Below, piece by piece: positions 46,170 through 58,176 of a DNA stretch of 64,000 bases. The first letter of the stretch is position 1; each line of letters begins with the position of its first letter. The notes under the pieces are model-generated. The model was not told where the DNA came from. It saw only the letters and a program-made list of their open reading frames with translations, and did not search any database. This stretch comes from Metallyticus violacea (lineage: Eukaryota > Arthropoda > Insecta > Mantodea > Metallyticidae): positions 119,032,869-119,096,868 of the forward strand of contig CM060843.1 in assembly GCA_030762175.1 (NCBI GenBank). Direction: 5' to 3'. Made by a program: the position numbers and the translations under genes.

Positions 46170-48515
46170 AGAAGGGCAGAACTTCCTTAATAATCTAAGG
46201 CATTACCTAAACGTAAGAGCCCTAGGAACCGCAGAACACCTGAAGGGTTAATTGTGCAAAGCTACCACTATGATGAAACGCACAACTAAGAGACAGGGTA
46301 AACAATCTGAGGGCTGGTATGGCTGGTATGGAACGCAAAGAAGAGGCAAAGAAGAGGCATTAAAGAAGTTCAGATGGGAGTGAAGCGAAGAGCAACGGAA
46401 GGTCTTTGTTCAGAGAAGAAGTGAGTATAAGGGAATTCTGAAACAGAAGCCAGATGATTAGCAGAATAAAATGACCGAAAAGATCCGTGAAGTTGTCGGC
46501 AGGAGGGATAATAATATAACATTGCAAGTAATAAAAAATCTGAGAAATAACTATAGATCATATAACGAAATCGCACCTGAACAATGGGCAGAACACTTTA
46601 AAAAAATATTTGGAGGAGGGGATGGAAGAATAGTTACGCTAACTTCGTTGGAGAAAGGGAATAATTCATTCTATTTTATAGGGAAAAGAACAACGAGATC
46701 TCCGGACATTTTAGGGGAGTCACGCTATTGCCAACCATGGAAAAAGTAAATTGTAGAGTACTGTATAATAGGATAATAGCTTGACAAGTGGAATTTGGCA
46801 AAATTTCAAATCGGTTTTCGGGAGGGACAGTGCTGTACATGGCTCATTTATATTAGAAACACTTAGAGCGAGGCAAATGCCAATGAAACGGGGAAACGCC
46901 TTTGTAGACTTTTAGAAGGCCATTGATTCCATCAACGAATTGCAGGTCAAGGGAATGTCAGGCAAAACGATACGAGCATTACAGGCAATTTATGACAATG
47001 TGAAATAATGTGCATAAAGTACGACAGTATCGGAGAGTTTTCAGAGCGAGAGGGTAATGAGACAGTGCTGCATTCTGTCATACTTTTTTTTGAGTAGTGT
47101 TTAACGCCCGTTTTTACTACTGAGGCACCACAGGCGGTGGACACTGATGATATATGAGCTGAAATAATATATTGGGAAAGGATATTTTTTAAGGAAGGAA
47201 ACGTTCAAGGCCTAAATTTATAGTACCTCCCCGACATTTGCCATTTATGAGGAAAACCTGGAAATAACCACAGTCAGGGAGGACGGTATTGGCGAGATTC
47301 GAACCGTGGACCTCCCGCTCACGAGTCCACGCCTTAATGATCTCGGCCATCCGTGGCGTTTATACGCAGATAACATGGTACTTTGTTGAACGACGATTAA
47401 CGGATTGCAGTGGGGACTTAACAGACCGCAGGCTTACTGTGAAGGATGGCTACTCACAAGAAAACAATCACTTTCAAGAACGGGGCGGTATATAGCAGAG
47501 AAGAGACTTGAACTTACGGAGGACACAACTTCGTTGAACTTTGTGTACCTAGGACTTTTACAATGAACAATGATACAGTGAAACACAAGGCGTAAATGGA
47601 CACGGAGACTCTCCGGATATGCAGCAGAACTCTAGATCTACCTGTAGGTTTACTGTGAACCGTTAACGGGGCTCTGATCAGATCCACGATAACATATGGC
47701 ATGCAAAGCTGGGGATGGGAGCAAACAGAAAATGTGAGAACGCGTTTTTTGAAAGGGATTTTGTGTGTAGGGACGGGCACGGCGAATTACGGAATACAAT
47801 TTGGGACTCACATAGATATAATAGAATGTAAAATTAGAAGGGTGAAATTAGACTGAAAATTCTTCTGGGAGATCATTTTTTAATTAGAGCAATCTGCTTT
47901 AAGGGGGAGGTTAGATTGGAAGACAATAAGACATGACCTTCAAAGTGAGAAAGGGGTTAGAAACCATCGGGTTGGGAAATATTTGGACAGTAGACCAAGG
48001 TAACAGGAGAACTCTATGGAGGAAGGTCAGGAACCGCCTGAAGGATATAGACAGCTTACAATCACGCAATGTAGGGAGATGAACAAATTGGAAGCAGAGA
48101 CTGGGTTAAAGTCTGGGTGGTGGATGGAGCAGTATATCAAAACAGGGGCCAGACTCATTAAACAGGAATTGGTGTGGTTTGGGCTTGGAGCATGGCGGCA
48201 GATCAGAATCTCAGGTGAAAGGAGACTGAGAATTTGCCCTTTACGTGGAGAGAATTGTGGTCGCACATCCTGGCGAACTGTAGCAGCACTGAGGTGTTGA
48301 GAAAAACTTTCTGTCGCCTTCCTTTACTGACTCTGTCAGAGGGCAATGGGCATGCTGGGCTCTGCTGGCAGGCAAGGATGAGGAGCAGGTAGGCAAATTC
48401 ATGTAGAAGGTGAGACATCACAGGTCTGTAAACCAAAGTATGTATGTATTGTATTTACTTATTCCACTGACAAGGGGGAACGATTTCCATATTCTGCATG
48501 GGTATATGAAACTGC
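46170..48515 (+). pseudogene. Decayed LINE reverse transcriptase element, SINE-interrupted
   Basis: Read across several frames, parts appear in LINE order. First comes an endonuclease-RT linker (TEKIREVVGRRD, APEQWAEHFKKIFG). Then early RT motifs RGVTLLPTMEKV, a FGREG-type segment read in a shifted frame, and RQCCILS. After a gap caused by SINE B copy 6 comes the catalytic box as YADN (near 47362), then FVYLG, and a C-terminal zinc-knuckle-like end near 48230 (CPLRGENC, shifted frame HILANC). The 3' end runs into an ATT microsatellite at 48516, which may be its tail. About 50-60 residues before the YADN box are missing. Many stops; inactive. Confidence 0.8.
47091..47358 (-). mobile_element. 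SINE family B, copy 6, inside LINE reverse transcriptase
   Basis: Minus-strand full-length copy from an AAAAAAAA tail and GGGCGTTAAACACTACTC end (47091) to the head CCACGGATGGCCGAGATCAT (about 47358). B-box region GGTTCGAATCTCG is well kept. It lies between the RQCCILS and YADN parts of the LINE. No clear target-site duplication. Confidence 0.9.

Positions 48516-48566
<51 letters not shown>
48516..48566. repeat. ATT microsatellite at LINE 3' end
   Basis: About 51 bp of ATT repeat beginning directly where the LINE homology stops. Confidence 0.95.
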
Positions 48567-48898
48567 GGCTATTGGAATCATTAACTGCGTTAAGCAATGG
48601 ACGTATGACTTATTTACTTATTTATTTAAGTAATGTACCTTTTGTGTATTATGAAAGACAGGTGAACCCAGGGAAGGTTGCAAAGCTATTAGTATGTACG
48701 TTAATTTGAATAAAATGCACTTATTCATTCAAATGAATGAGAGGTACTGAGCCTTCGTAGTGTACTTATCAGAGCTCCAAACATGAAAACGTTATTCCTT
48801 CATTCACTAAGCTTACTGAATTTGAACAGTGGGATACGCAGCGTCTCTGTATAATGCAGCTCGTTATTGCTTGCTTTAGGATTTCTCGACTAACATGT

Positions 48899-49180
48899 CG
48901 GTCCAGGTGGTGTAGTAGTAACCATACATGCCTGCTAAACCCAAGTTCGCGGGTTCAAACCCGGCTAAGGTCGATGGATTTTTTCGAGCATAAAAATCCT
49001 AAGTACGGCTTCCTTCGAAAGGGAAGTAAAGCCGTGGGTCCCGTGTCGTACATTTACGGCACGAAAAAGAACCTCAAGCCTGAAAGAAGAGAGCACTGAG
49101 CAAAATTTGTCGCCGTTTCATGCCCTGAATTGAATGGGACGCTGATGACCTGAGATGTTAAAGAGCGTCCTTAAATAAAA
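48899..49180 (+). mobile_element. SINE family A, copy 6 (full length)
   Basis: Plus-strand copy with head GGTCCAGGTGGTGTAGTAGT, B box GGGTTCAAACCCGGC, the GGAAGTAAAGCCGTGGGTCC body, and the hairpin-bearing 3' end GGGACGCTGATGACC...GAGCGTCC followed by TTAAATAAAA. Together with copy 1 it defines the consensus. Confidence 0.92.
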
Positions 49181-50449
49181 CGAATCAAAAAGAAATCCAC
49201 TGACATAACGTACTGAATTTATTGCTTCCTGTTAATGACCGGATGCTAAATAAAAGTATTGTTTAAATATATCTTCCTTTTATTTCTGGAGAAATATCCA
49301 TATTTTATCTGTACCACGGGTATTTTTATTTTAAAAACGTAGATATGTTTTCAATAAGAAGTCAGTTAACCCTTTTCTTCATGTATATAGGTTGAGACTA
49401 AATTGAGAAGGTATAGGGCGATATTAATGAAGATGAAGCTGAAAGTACGTCATTTGCCAGTCTCAATAAGCAACAAGTATAAATGTGATATTTCTATGCA
49501 GTGTTGGATACGTTAAATATTAACGTGATTACTTAGTTGATGACTTAGTTGAAGAGCTATAGCGGAATTATATTGTAAATTTTGTCCAACTACGAGTGAG
49601 AAAAGCCACTTTTATAGATAACGTTACACAGAAGCTCAATTGACATATATCAAGGCACATGGCGAAATGTTAAAAATTGCAATAAACAAACACATTATTT
49701 TATCTACTGCAGCTCTTTTAATTAAACTGTTTATAAAAAGAACTCCTAAATACTTAAAAATCTACAAAAAAGCCTAACTTATGTAAAACAAAATTGCTAC
49801 AAGGGTTCAGAGCCCCCCTATTCAGATAGTCTGACAGTTCACATTAACTTGAGAAACTAGATAGTAATAGCATAAAAAATGTAATTTCAACTAACGGAAA
49901 CAACATTAGTTGAAAAAGGAAACAAACTTTACAGTAAAATGTAATACTATATTACAAAAACGCGATGCAACGGTAATTAGGTATTTAAAACTAATCAAGC
50001 GCGTTTTGACTTAGAGATGAGGTTTTAAAAACTTTCTCACATACTGTAATGGTACAATCCTTGACATTTACCGCTAATTCCTGTACAGTCCAAGTGCATA
50101 TTTCATCTGCAGTTTCTCAATGCATACATTTGATTGCAAGAATATCCATTTACTTTTTCTTCACCAAGCAGGATCTAACAACCCCTTAGGATGAAATAGA
50201 AACATTATTAAAATTTCTTTTCATCCATATTTCACCTTTATAATCTTCAAATAGTCAATTTGGACTGCAAATAAAACAAATATTTACAAGAGAAGGTCCG
50301 TTTAATTGTGAAATGCTAGTAGTTCAGGTAAACTCCCAAAGATTCATGTAAAAAGATAATTGCCGAATGCGTTCATACTAGTGACACTATTGGTGATGAT
50401 CTACGGGAACTCAGCTGAGTAAAGTCGCCATTGCATGTTCAGTATTCAG
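49181..50449. other. AT-rich DNA, no gene recognised
   Basis: I see nothing recognisable in this spacer. Confidence 0.5.
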
Positions 50450-50590
50450 TGCCGAGGCATTTGCCATTTATGAGGACTGAGGAAAACCTGAAGAAAAAAC
50501 CTTAGTCAGGAAAGACGATCCTGGTGGGATTTGAATCCCAGACCTCCCGCTCTCTACTCCGCGCCTTACAAACTCGGCCATTCGTGGCGG
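50450..50590 (-). mobile_element. SINE family B, copy 7 (3'-truncated)
   Basis: Minus-strand head and core only: head CGCCACGAATGGCCGAGTTT, B-box region GGGATTCAAATCCC, and the core to GGCAAATGCC. The 3' half is missing beyond 50450. Confidence 0.88.
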
Positions 50591-50676
50591 TAGCACCGAG
50601 AAAGCTTCAAATCTTTTAATACATTATTGCTTTTGAATCTTGAAGTGACCAGACAAACAAGAAAAAGTTTTAACTG

Positions 50677-50678
<2 letters not shown>

Positions 50679-50718
<40 letters not shown>
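50679..50718. repeat. TA microsatellite
   Basis: About 40 bp of AT repeat. Confidence 0.96.
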
Positions 50719-50721
<3 letters not shown>

Positions 50722-50886
50722 TACCAAGGCCATTATCAGAAAAACAATTGCTCCAAGATTTATTGCAAATCCTGGACTTCTTTAGGCCATACAAATAACA
50801 CTGCCCTAAAAGTGTGATTGCAAACTGAAATAGGATTCTAGGCAAAAAAATATAATCAATAAAGTAAAAGAAAAATTACATGACAC

Positions 50887-50939
<53 letters not shown>
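50887..50939. repeat. ATT microsatellite
   Basis: About 53 bp of ATT repeat. Confidence 0.96.
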
Positions 50940-50940
<1 letters not shown>

Positions 50941-53634
50941 ATTACATGGCAGTATATGTTAGTATATGTATGGTACATCACCGGAAAATTTTGAAGTTTT
51001 CATGATACTTTCAAAACTATGTCATGATGAAAGGAAAGAAGCAGCCTTGCTGGAGTTTTTCTATTGCTCGATATTTCAATAAGAGGATTTTATCACTATA
51101 ATATTAAAGGAGTAAGTTAACATATTATGCTGCCTTCCCAGACTAGTTATGTGCATACAACATTTCAGCCACATTATACAAATATTTAGAACAATCAATT
51201 TGACCGAGTTGTAGTAGTCCCCTTAAGGTAATTTTTTAAAGAGCTGTGCTTCATGTGGAGGGACATTTCAGGGGAACCGGAATGAGGTTTGGAAAATAAG
51301 AGAAAAATTTATAAAATACACATACACCTTTAATAACATCAGGATCAAATGTATGTATAACATTTGTGTGGTTGAAAGTGTACTTCAAACATGTTTTTAA
51401 AATATTAAGTTATTCTGTTTTACCTATTGCTATTTCTCTGTAATATTATGAACTGTTTCCGAAGCCATAGGATTTTGCCTGTATGGAAAAGCTTTGTTTT
51501 ACACACGGAAGCTAAATTTATAAATGGTTAACAAAATTAATGAATAAATTCACTTAAGCGGACTAGCTATTTCGAAACGACCTCCTTTAAAATGATCCTC
51601 CTGGCAATAAACATGAACGGCTCTACTCCAAATCTAACTTCACAAATGTATATCGTTCAACTTTGTGCACACATAATTTCGGGGTTTTAAAGTATTCGTA
51701 ATTTCCTAACTTCATACTTTTGTACTATGCAAGTGGAAAGAGTATAGACCTGAGATGTTTCAACCTAATAGTCTCTACTTTATTTTTTATTAGAAATTTC
51801 TATTTTCCTTACTGCGTTATATTATATAGGCATTTCGATACCTCTATGGTTCAGTCGCGATCGTTGCTAACTTCCTTTCAGTGGAAAGATAATTTCTTTA
51901 TAAGTATTTCTCTCAGTTATTTAAGTTTTCTTTGCATATTTATTATTTCATTTATTCAAAGTGTCGCATATTTTTACTACAGGTAGAGCTTGTCAAAAGT
52001 AGCAAAATAGTTCATTTTATCTTTTCCGGAATCATGGATTCTAAGATATGAACCGTATTGTATTGTGGCCTTTCATCCTCAACTGCCACAAAAAAATAAC
52101 TTTTGTTTCTTTTGTTAATTCTTTTGGAATACTACTTTTTATTTTCTAACCCATATAATCACCTTTAAATTACATAGTCTATAAAATTCCTTGCCACTGA
52201 TTTCTTCTTATATTTACATATTATTTATGAAGATTATTTTACTATAGGCGTTAGCTTTTATTTCTTAATTGGGCCTTGTGTAAGAGACAGGCAGCATTCG
52301 TGCTTATAAGGGATATAAATTGAGAATTCAATATTTCTGTATTACAAGGAAAGGAACATCTGTGACAAAAATACTTCATAAATGTTAAAGGGAATGTATA
52401 TTTCATTGTCTAAAATATGAAAAAGAAATTAGAATATACTTGTATCGGAACTATTAGACACTTGTTGAAAAACTATAAATAACCAGAAATTAGGGAATGT
52501 TTGGCATATAAAAAGCAAATAAGCGTAGAAATATATTTGTTATTCTATTCTTGCGAAAAAATATAATATAATTTACCATAATATGCAATATATATCGTAT
52601 GTACACATAAGATTACCCATACCTATAACAAGACTCGAACCTGCAGTTCCCTATGTTACGGACAGACTGTAATGAACATGACCGCCGAATTGGACAGTTC
52701 AATTTTAATTTGAGAATTTAAGATTTACTTTTTCTAACGGAAAAAGTCTGAATAAATTAGTTAGGAAAACGTTGTATAATTAAATAGAAGGATTTCAATA
52801 CCACCTTGTATACTTCAAACAATTACTGCTTATATCTCCAAGAACCTCTATGCGAAATTACAGTTAACTTTGGAATGCAATTTCAATATTATTCACTGCA
52901 TGAAGAAGAGCAAAGATTTATTGAAATGAAACATTCTGTCTACGCAATATTAAAGTTCCCTTTTCGAATGTTAATATCGTCCGCTATTCACAGAATTAAA
53001 ATCCCTTACTTCCCTGCTTCGTTTTTTCGTTTTATTTTCCTCTCCTTTTTCCTCGCTGACGCTCGAAACCAGCAATGCATAATACAATTTTATTTCCGTC
53101 CAAGGACTGGTTATGAAAATATTGATTGGAACCGAATTTTTGGTATCAAACAAGATAAGAAATAGCTACCATATCACATAGTGGGATTCTTGGTTTCCTC
53201 AGATATAGCAGATTGATTCGTTTTGTTCATAAACGGGAGTTAATAAACTGCATCGCAATAATTTTAGAGACTAAAGAGGGGACCAGGAGATTGAGATAGG
53301 AAATATATGCTCTACCTGTTCATATTTTAGAGTCAAGGCTCTTAAGTTTCTAAAGGCCACTGGCTATATAAAAATCCATCGTATTTGGGTGGGGGAAACA
53401 ACCTTTTAAAATCCTACCGATATTTTAAGGCGATAAATGGAATGAATAAATTATGACAGGAGTTAGTCCGGATTTCATAGCGCCTAAACTAACCTACACA
53501 ACACGGGCTAATATATTCAGGTATTTATTGCTCAGTAAGAGGATATAGTCGAGAGTATTTGTTGTTATTTTTACATTGATTTCCCTTAAACTTTTTAATT
53601 TTGAAGAGTGTCCGGCGTTAGGGGAAAATACGGA
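50940..53634. other. AT-rich DNA, no gene recognised
   Basis: A 119-codon plus-strand frame at 52806..53165 has no recognisable domain and no exon-like boundaries. A box-B-like word (GGTTCGAGTCTTG, minus strand) occurs near 52630..52645 without a clear A box. No other feature. Confidence 0.45.
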
Positions 53635-53730
53635 ATACGCAGGCAATATTCCCAACCAGGGATGGAACTCCAGTACTCTAGTTGGCAAGCAGAACAATAC
53701 CATTCGATCCACGATGGTGGACCCTTTTAC
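53635..53730 (-). repeat. Possible tRNA-derived SINE fragment of another family
   Basis: The minus strand reads GGTCCACCATCGTGGATCGA, ...TGCTTGCCAACTAGAGTACT, then GGAGTTCCATCCCTGGTTGGG. The last part resembles a B box inside a tRNA-like arm. It matches neither SINE family A nor B. Weak evidence. Confidence 0.35.
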
Positions 53731-53964
53731 TTAATACCGCACAATAAAGTTATGAAACACGTTTCTTTGACTCGGTAAGTCAAGTCAAGTGAATCAATCG
53801 AGTTGATCATTGTTATATATTTTCATGTTTAATTTACCTTCTTTTTAATTTTGCACCTATTATAAGCATATTTATTTCATCATAAAACAAACACAAAAAC
53901 AAAAATAAACAAATAGCTTATTGCGCAAGACTCGAACCTTATACATTAGGCCACACAGTCAGAT

Positions 53965-54014
53965 GATGATAATTGTTGGTTATAGGGCGCAAAACGCTAA
54001 GATCATTAGCGCCC
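53965..54014 (-). repeat. Retroelement 3' hairpin with ATC tail, copy 2
   Basis: On the minus strand GGGCGCTAATGATCTTAGCG pairs back with CGCCC/GCGCCC (53985..54014), followed by an AATTATCATCATC tail toward 53965. Same arrangement as 20395..20450. Confidence 0.6.
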
Positions 54015-54239
54015 AGAGTCAGGTATAACGCAATATATCGACCGTTGTTCAGTAATACATTCTCAAATTATTTGTCCGAGATTTTAGAGGCCTTCATAAC
54101 CCTAAAATATTGAAATGCTAGTGTAAAAATCGGTATTTCCTGGCTTGTGAAGCAGGTTTAAAGATTTGCTAAGACATTTTATTCAATTTTCCCTTAAGCA
54201 CTGATCTCATTAGCACCTAATGGCATTGTGATTTTGCAA

Positions 54240-55080
54240 TCGTATAGGGTTTACTTGATAAATTTCTACAAGGTTCTATCACTGAAATGTGATTTCACTG
54301 TTTTTGCTCCCAGTTTTCCCATCATTCAACTTGTTTCCTTACATGCTGTCTTTCAGTTACCTTAGTTGTACCACCATTATTTTTTTTAACATTGCCTACA
54401 CATCCTTTCTTTTGCACCATAAGTTCTGAACCATAGGGTTGGCTATCTGCCATAGCCCTGTAGATTAGTGACATCATCTCCAATGTAATTAATATATTTC
54501 TATATTACCAGCAATTCCTGAATGATTTATATCACATATTTCCTAATGTAATCCCCACCATTCCTGATACTTTATGGTATCCTTTCCACTGTTCACATCC
54601 CCTACAACATGCTGAAAGGACTTATTTGTCTAAAACTTTACCAGACCTTGGTTAACCATGTACAATCACAAGTCACTGACACATTTCTGTTGATTGTTAA
54701 GTCTCTGTTGATTGTTAAATCTTGCTTCTTCTCAGCTGCCTTACTTTCTGATTCTGCAGCAATTTCACTAGTTGCAGCTACAATTCTGTCATATAGTAGA
54801 GTTTTATACTGGTGGAGGAAAATCATAAGCCTACAAAATACTCCCAATCCTTGTAATCCTTAGCATGAATATCTCATTGTATGATATCACACATTTATTT
54901 ATACTAGAATGTACATTTTTGTTTTTGCCTAACTTAGAGCAATTTTCAAGAAAACAAACACTTTCACACTTAATACACACTATTCCGATATTGGGAATTG
55001 ACCTTACATTATATGTACACTTGAATCACACACATAATGACATATTTTTCCAATTTCTGAAAGGTATTTGTATTAAAATA
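54240..55080 (-). pseudogene. Mutator-like (MULE) transposase remnant
   Basis: Read on the minus strand from 55080, motifs of the MULE transposase domain follow one another in correct order across several frames: YDFPPPV (N-terminal region, near 54850), a repeated DLTINR segment and VSVTCDCTW (family pattern VSVDGTW, with insertion), CRGCEQWKG (cysteine motif), DINHSGIAGNIE (family pattern INHSGSSGSME), YIGDDVTN (family pattern YIGDGDS), DSQPYGSELMVQKKGCVGNV, and NDGKTGSKN. The catalytic aspartates corresponding to the SVDGTW and YIGDGD motifs are partly readable. Stops and shifts make it inactive. No terminal inverted repeats identified. Confidence 0.75.
54686..54721. repeat. 18-bp tandem duplication inside the MULE remnant
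   Basis: TCTGTTGATTGTTAAGTC at 54686..54703 is followed directly by TCTGTTGATTGTTAAATC at 54704..54721, one mismatch; it would add six codons (DLTINR twice) in frame. Confidence 0.9.
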
Positions 55081-56518
55081 TACTAACATCATATGTAGAA
55101 GAACTGTGTTCATGTCATCGTGCAAGAACCACTTAGGTTAGGTGGTTTATTTATATGTCTATTTCCTGAAATGTACTCCTCTGTGTAACGTTGCCCATTA
55201 TTTATTCTGTTTTAAAGTAAAAGTCACGAATGTAAAATATACAGAAAATTGCTATCGAAAAATCAAAAACTAAGCAAACTCGCACTTGTTCTTTTCAAAT
55301 AAACTTTGTGTCATGAAACAAATGCTAGATGTTACAGCTACTGGAGAGTCAGGCATTATCATAGAAAACTTTTGTAGCGCGAAATTCAACTCTGAACAAA
55401 AAAGTACGACTGAAATAAGCCTCAGATAAAAGCGGGCGTGGCAGTGCTGAATTTAAAGGGCTGAAACCAGTGGCATGCGTTGATGTTTATGGATAAATCT
55501 CTGCAAGTTTAAACGATTAATATTTTTTTTCGTTAGATTGAAGAGGAAAAATCCTTCTACAAAAGAAAAAAAAATGGAAAATGTCATTTTTTGATCTTTA
55601 AAGCTGTACCTCCCTCCTTAACAATTCTTCTAACACACGTTATGAACCCAATAAGATATTCTGAATGTATAATTGTTCAAAGAGTCGTAAATGAAAGCTT
55701 TATTAGAAGAGATGAAATAAATCCTTCGTAAACATATGGGGGCTAGAACCCGTTCCTTACAGTCTAGTCACGAGAAGAGTGCCGAAAGTGAAGGAGTCGA
55801 TTGCTAACTTGTAGTGTTATGTTTACCTTAACCATTGTGTATCGTTCAGGGTGACGTATACTATGGTTGAAGCTTCAGCAACCTCCCGTCAATATGAGAG
55901 ATTTCATGCTTAGTTTTAGCTTTTGTCTTATCTGTCTCATTTAACAACGCTCGAATGGGGTGGCTCTGTAAAGGAAAACGCTCAAGTTACATAAAATTAG
56001 CAAATTAATTATATAATGTAATTAAGTTGACCTTTAATACTGACAAGAAATGTATACAAGTATGTAAATTTACTTTTTACATACTTAAAAACCTAGGTCT
56101 TAACATGTTTATTTATATTGCTGAATTTTAGTTTAAAATTGATTTTGTCCATTTAATAGCTGCTAAAATCTTATTGATATAAAGATGCTGGGTGTATCTA
56201 CGTCATTTTGCTAAACAGGCATTTCATATATGAAGAAAGAAAATTTTAGTTGTTTTTGATTTCGTTGACCAACATTTAAAATTTGCTCCATTTTCGACTG
56301 TTAACCTTGATTCAAATTTCGTAAAATACAGCTCTGGATGAAGGAAATTCTGAAAGAATTTTGCATACAAACTGATTCGTATTTTAAATAATGTTTATAT
56401 AAAATGCATCGCAATTACAGTCTATAGTGAAAACTGCCGTGTGTCCGGCAGGAAGCAAGTTCAAAAACTGACTTCCGGGAGGAGAGAAGCAGAGCAATAT
56501 TAATATGCTGAGCTATTT

Positions 56519-56550
<32 letters not shown>

Positions 56551-58048
56551 ACTGACAATATTATGAAAACAACGAGTGTATGGTTTACCTGAAACAATAT
56601 CCGTTAATAAGAAAAGATATATGGAACAAAAAACCCGAAAGGAATCTGCATTAGGTATTAATGAAAAAAAGTTCCATCCATTCTGCTTAAACACTAGAGA
56701 GCTAAGATAAAAGTCCATACATGCCTTGTATTATTCTGTTTAGCACGCTGATAGAAACGGAATGGGAATCATAATCAGAAAAATGAATTGCATTAAACCT
56801 GCAACATACAAAATATGCTTTCAACAGATTTTTACGTACCTCTCCCTTTTCAGTAATCTTTTGACCAAGCTCACATGAACATTCTGAGAATTCTCACGTC
56901 TTTCTGTTTGAGAAGCATTGACATGTAGTGAAAATCCGTCCACTGTGAATGAACTATTGTGGTGGCAGAGACTTTGTCGTGTAGAGTGAAACCCCCTGGA
57001 CATTTTAGTTGAGCACCGAAGCATGAAACATGCATTCCAGAAGGAAATCCATCGCCCGAATGGGACCATAAGGATAGCCGAACAGAAATGGGCTTTTGTG
57101 TGTAACTTCTGAATGAACTAACAGCAACTTTCGTCCCTGAATCAAACTAGCCATGCGACAAGAGAGCAAGATGAAGATGGGGAATCTGATCCCCTGAATG
57201 ATCTACTTCTCCGATTTTCTTGCGGCTTATTCCCCCTGCAGTCCGACAAACCTCGAGGTAGAAGTCCTAGGAAAGCAAATAACAGGTCATGTTGGCGATG
57301 CTGATGACTTATCTTCAAGTTGGAACATTATAAATCAGCAACGTAGCAAATTGATGCTATCAACACGGTTTGACAAATGCATTTATTGTTAACTGGCATA
57401 TATGCGTAAGTTCTCATATGCAGCAATTAAAAATGCTTGGAAAGAAAACTTAATCTATTAGATTCACAGATCCGCTTTCTGAGATATTAATGACTATTGT
57501 TCTAACCAAGTTTTCATAAGTGCAACAGACATATTGAATTCAAAATTAAAATCAGCAGTAAATCTGCCTTGCATGCAGAAAATTACTCGACATCAAATTA
57601 GCGGAAGAAGAAACGATTAAGGACGCAGACCTTTTCAGTGTTGGAAATATCATTGACTGCAAATTGCATGTAGGTACTTTTTTTATTTCTCATAATTCAA
57701 GCAAGTAGTAAAGATTGTGTAATTAAATATCTTCAGCTATTTTCTTTCATAATCAGTGTTTATGAGGTATTTTAAACGAAAAGGAAATGCGTATTTGGTG
57801 TGTTGTGGAGAGCTGTATTTTACAGATATTCAGTGTCCATGTGAATGCTGACTAACTTAAATGTGGCAATTGTAAAACCACGCAAGGATGCATAAGATGC
57901 ATGTCAGTTCACATTTCTGCACAGGAATCTATAATTTTATTAAAACATTAAAGTTTGCGCTAGTAAAAAAATATCTTAGTAAGCTTTTAAAAGCACATCA
58001 TTTTCACAGCCAATTCCCCAATATATATATTTGTCACTTGTCTTCTTG
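55081..58048. other. AT-rich DNA, no gene recognised
   Basis: An ATT microsatellite lies at 56523..56551. Short frames near 56821..57069 and 57198..57392 are in slightly more GC-rich DNA but show no motif. Confidence 0.45.
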
Positions 58049-58136
58049 CCATAGAAGGACTCCACGAGTCCGAAATATAGCGATCTCAAGTGTGACTTTT
58101 TCTTAGTGTTTTATCCTTTTGTATTATTATAAGTAA
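58049..58136 (+). repeat. Single-arm copy of the inverted-repeat element, copy f
   Basis: CTCCACGAGTCCGAAATATA, then TCTCAAGTGTGACTTT and TCTTAGTGTTTTATCCTTTT. The second half matches the right arms of copies a, b and c; the first half matches (reverse complement) copies d and e. This copy links the two groups. Short TA runs lie on both sides (58022..58031 and 58136..58145). Confidence 0.7.
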
Positions 58137-58164
58137 TATATATATAGTAATTATATTTCAGTTT

Positions 58165-58176
58165 GGGGGGGGGGGG
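58165..58176. repeat. Poly-G run
   Basis: Twelve consecutive G on the plus strand. Confidence 0.95.

Noticed and set aside
48410..48709. 99-codon plus-strand frame with polyleucine
   Set aside because: The polyleucine is the translation of an ATT microsatellite; the first part is the decayed LINE end.
48899..48970. Possible functional tRNA gene
   Set aside because: The A and B boxes belong to the tRNA-derived head of SINE family A, the sequence continues into the SINE body, and a proper acceptor stem is lacking.
52620..52700. Possible tRNA-derived SINE head near a GGTTCGAGTC word
   Set aside because: No A box at a suitable distance and no second copy in the window.
52806..53165. 119-codon frame, the longest in the window
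   Set aside because: No recognisable motif and no exon-like boundaries. Its length is not decisive in 64 kb read in six frames.
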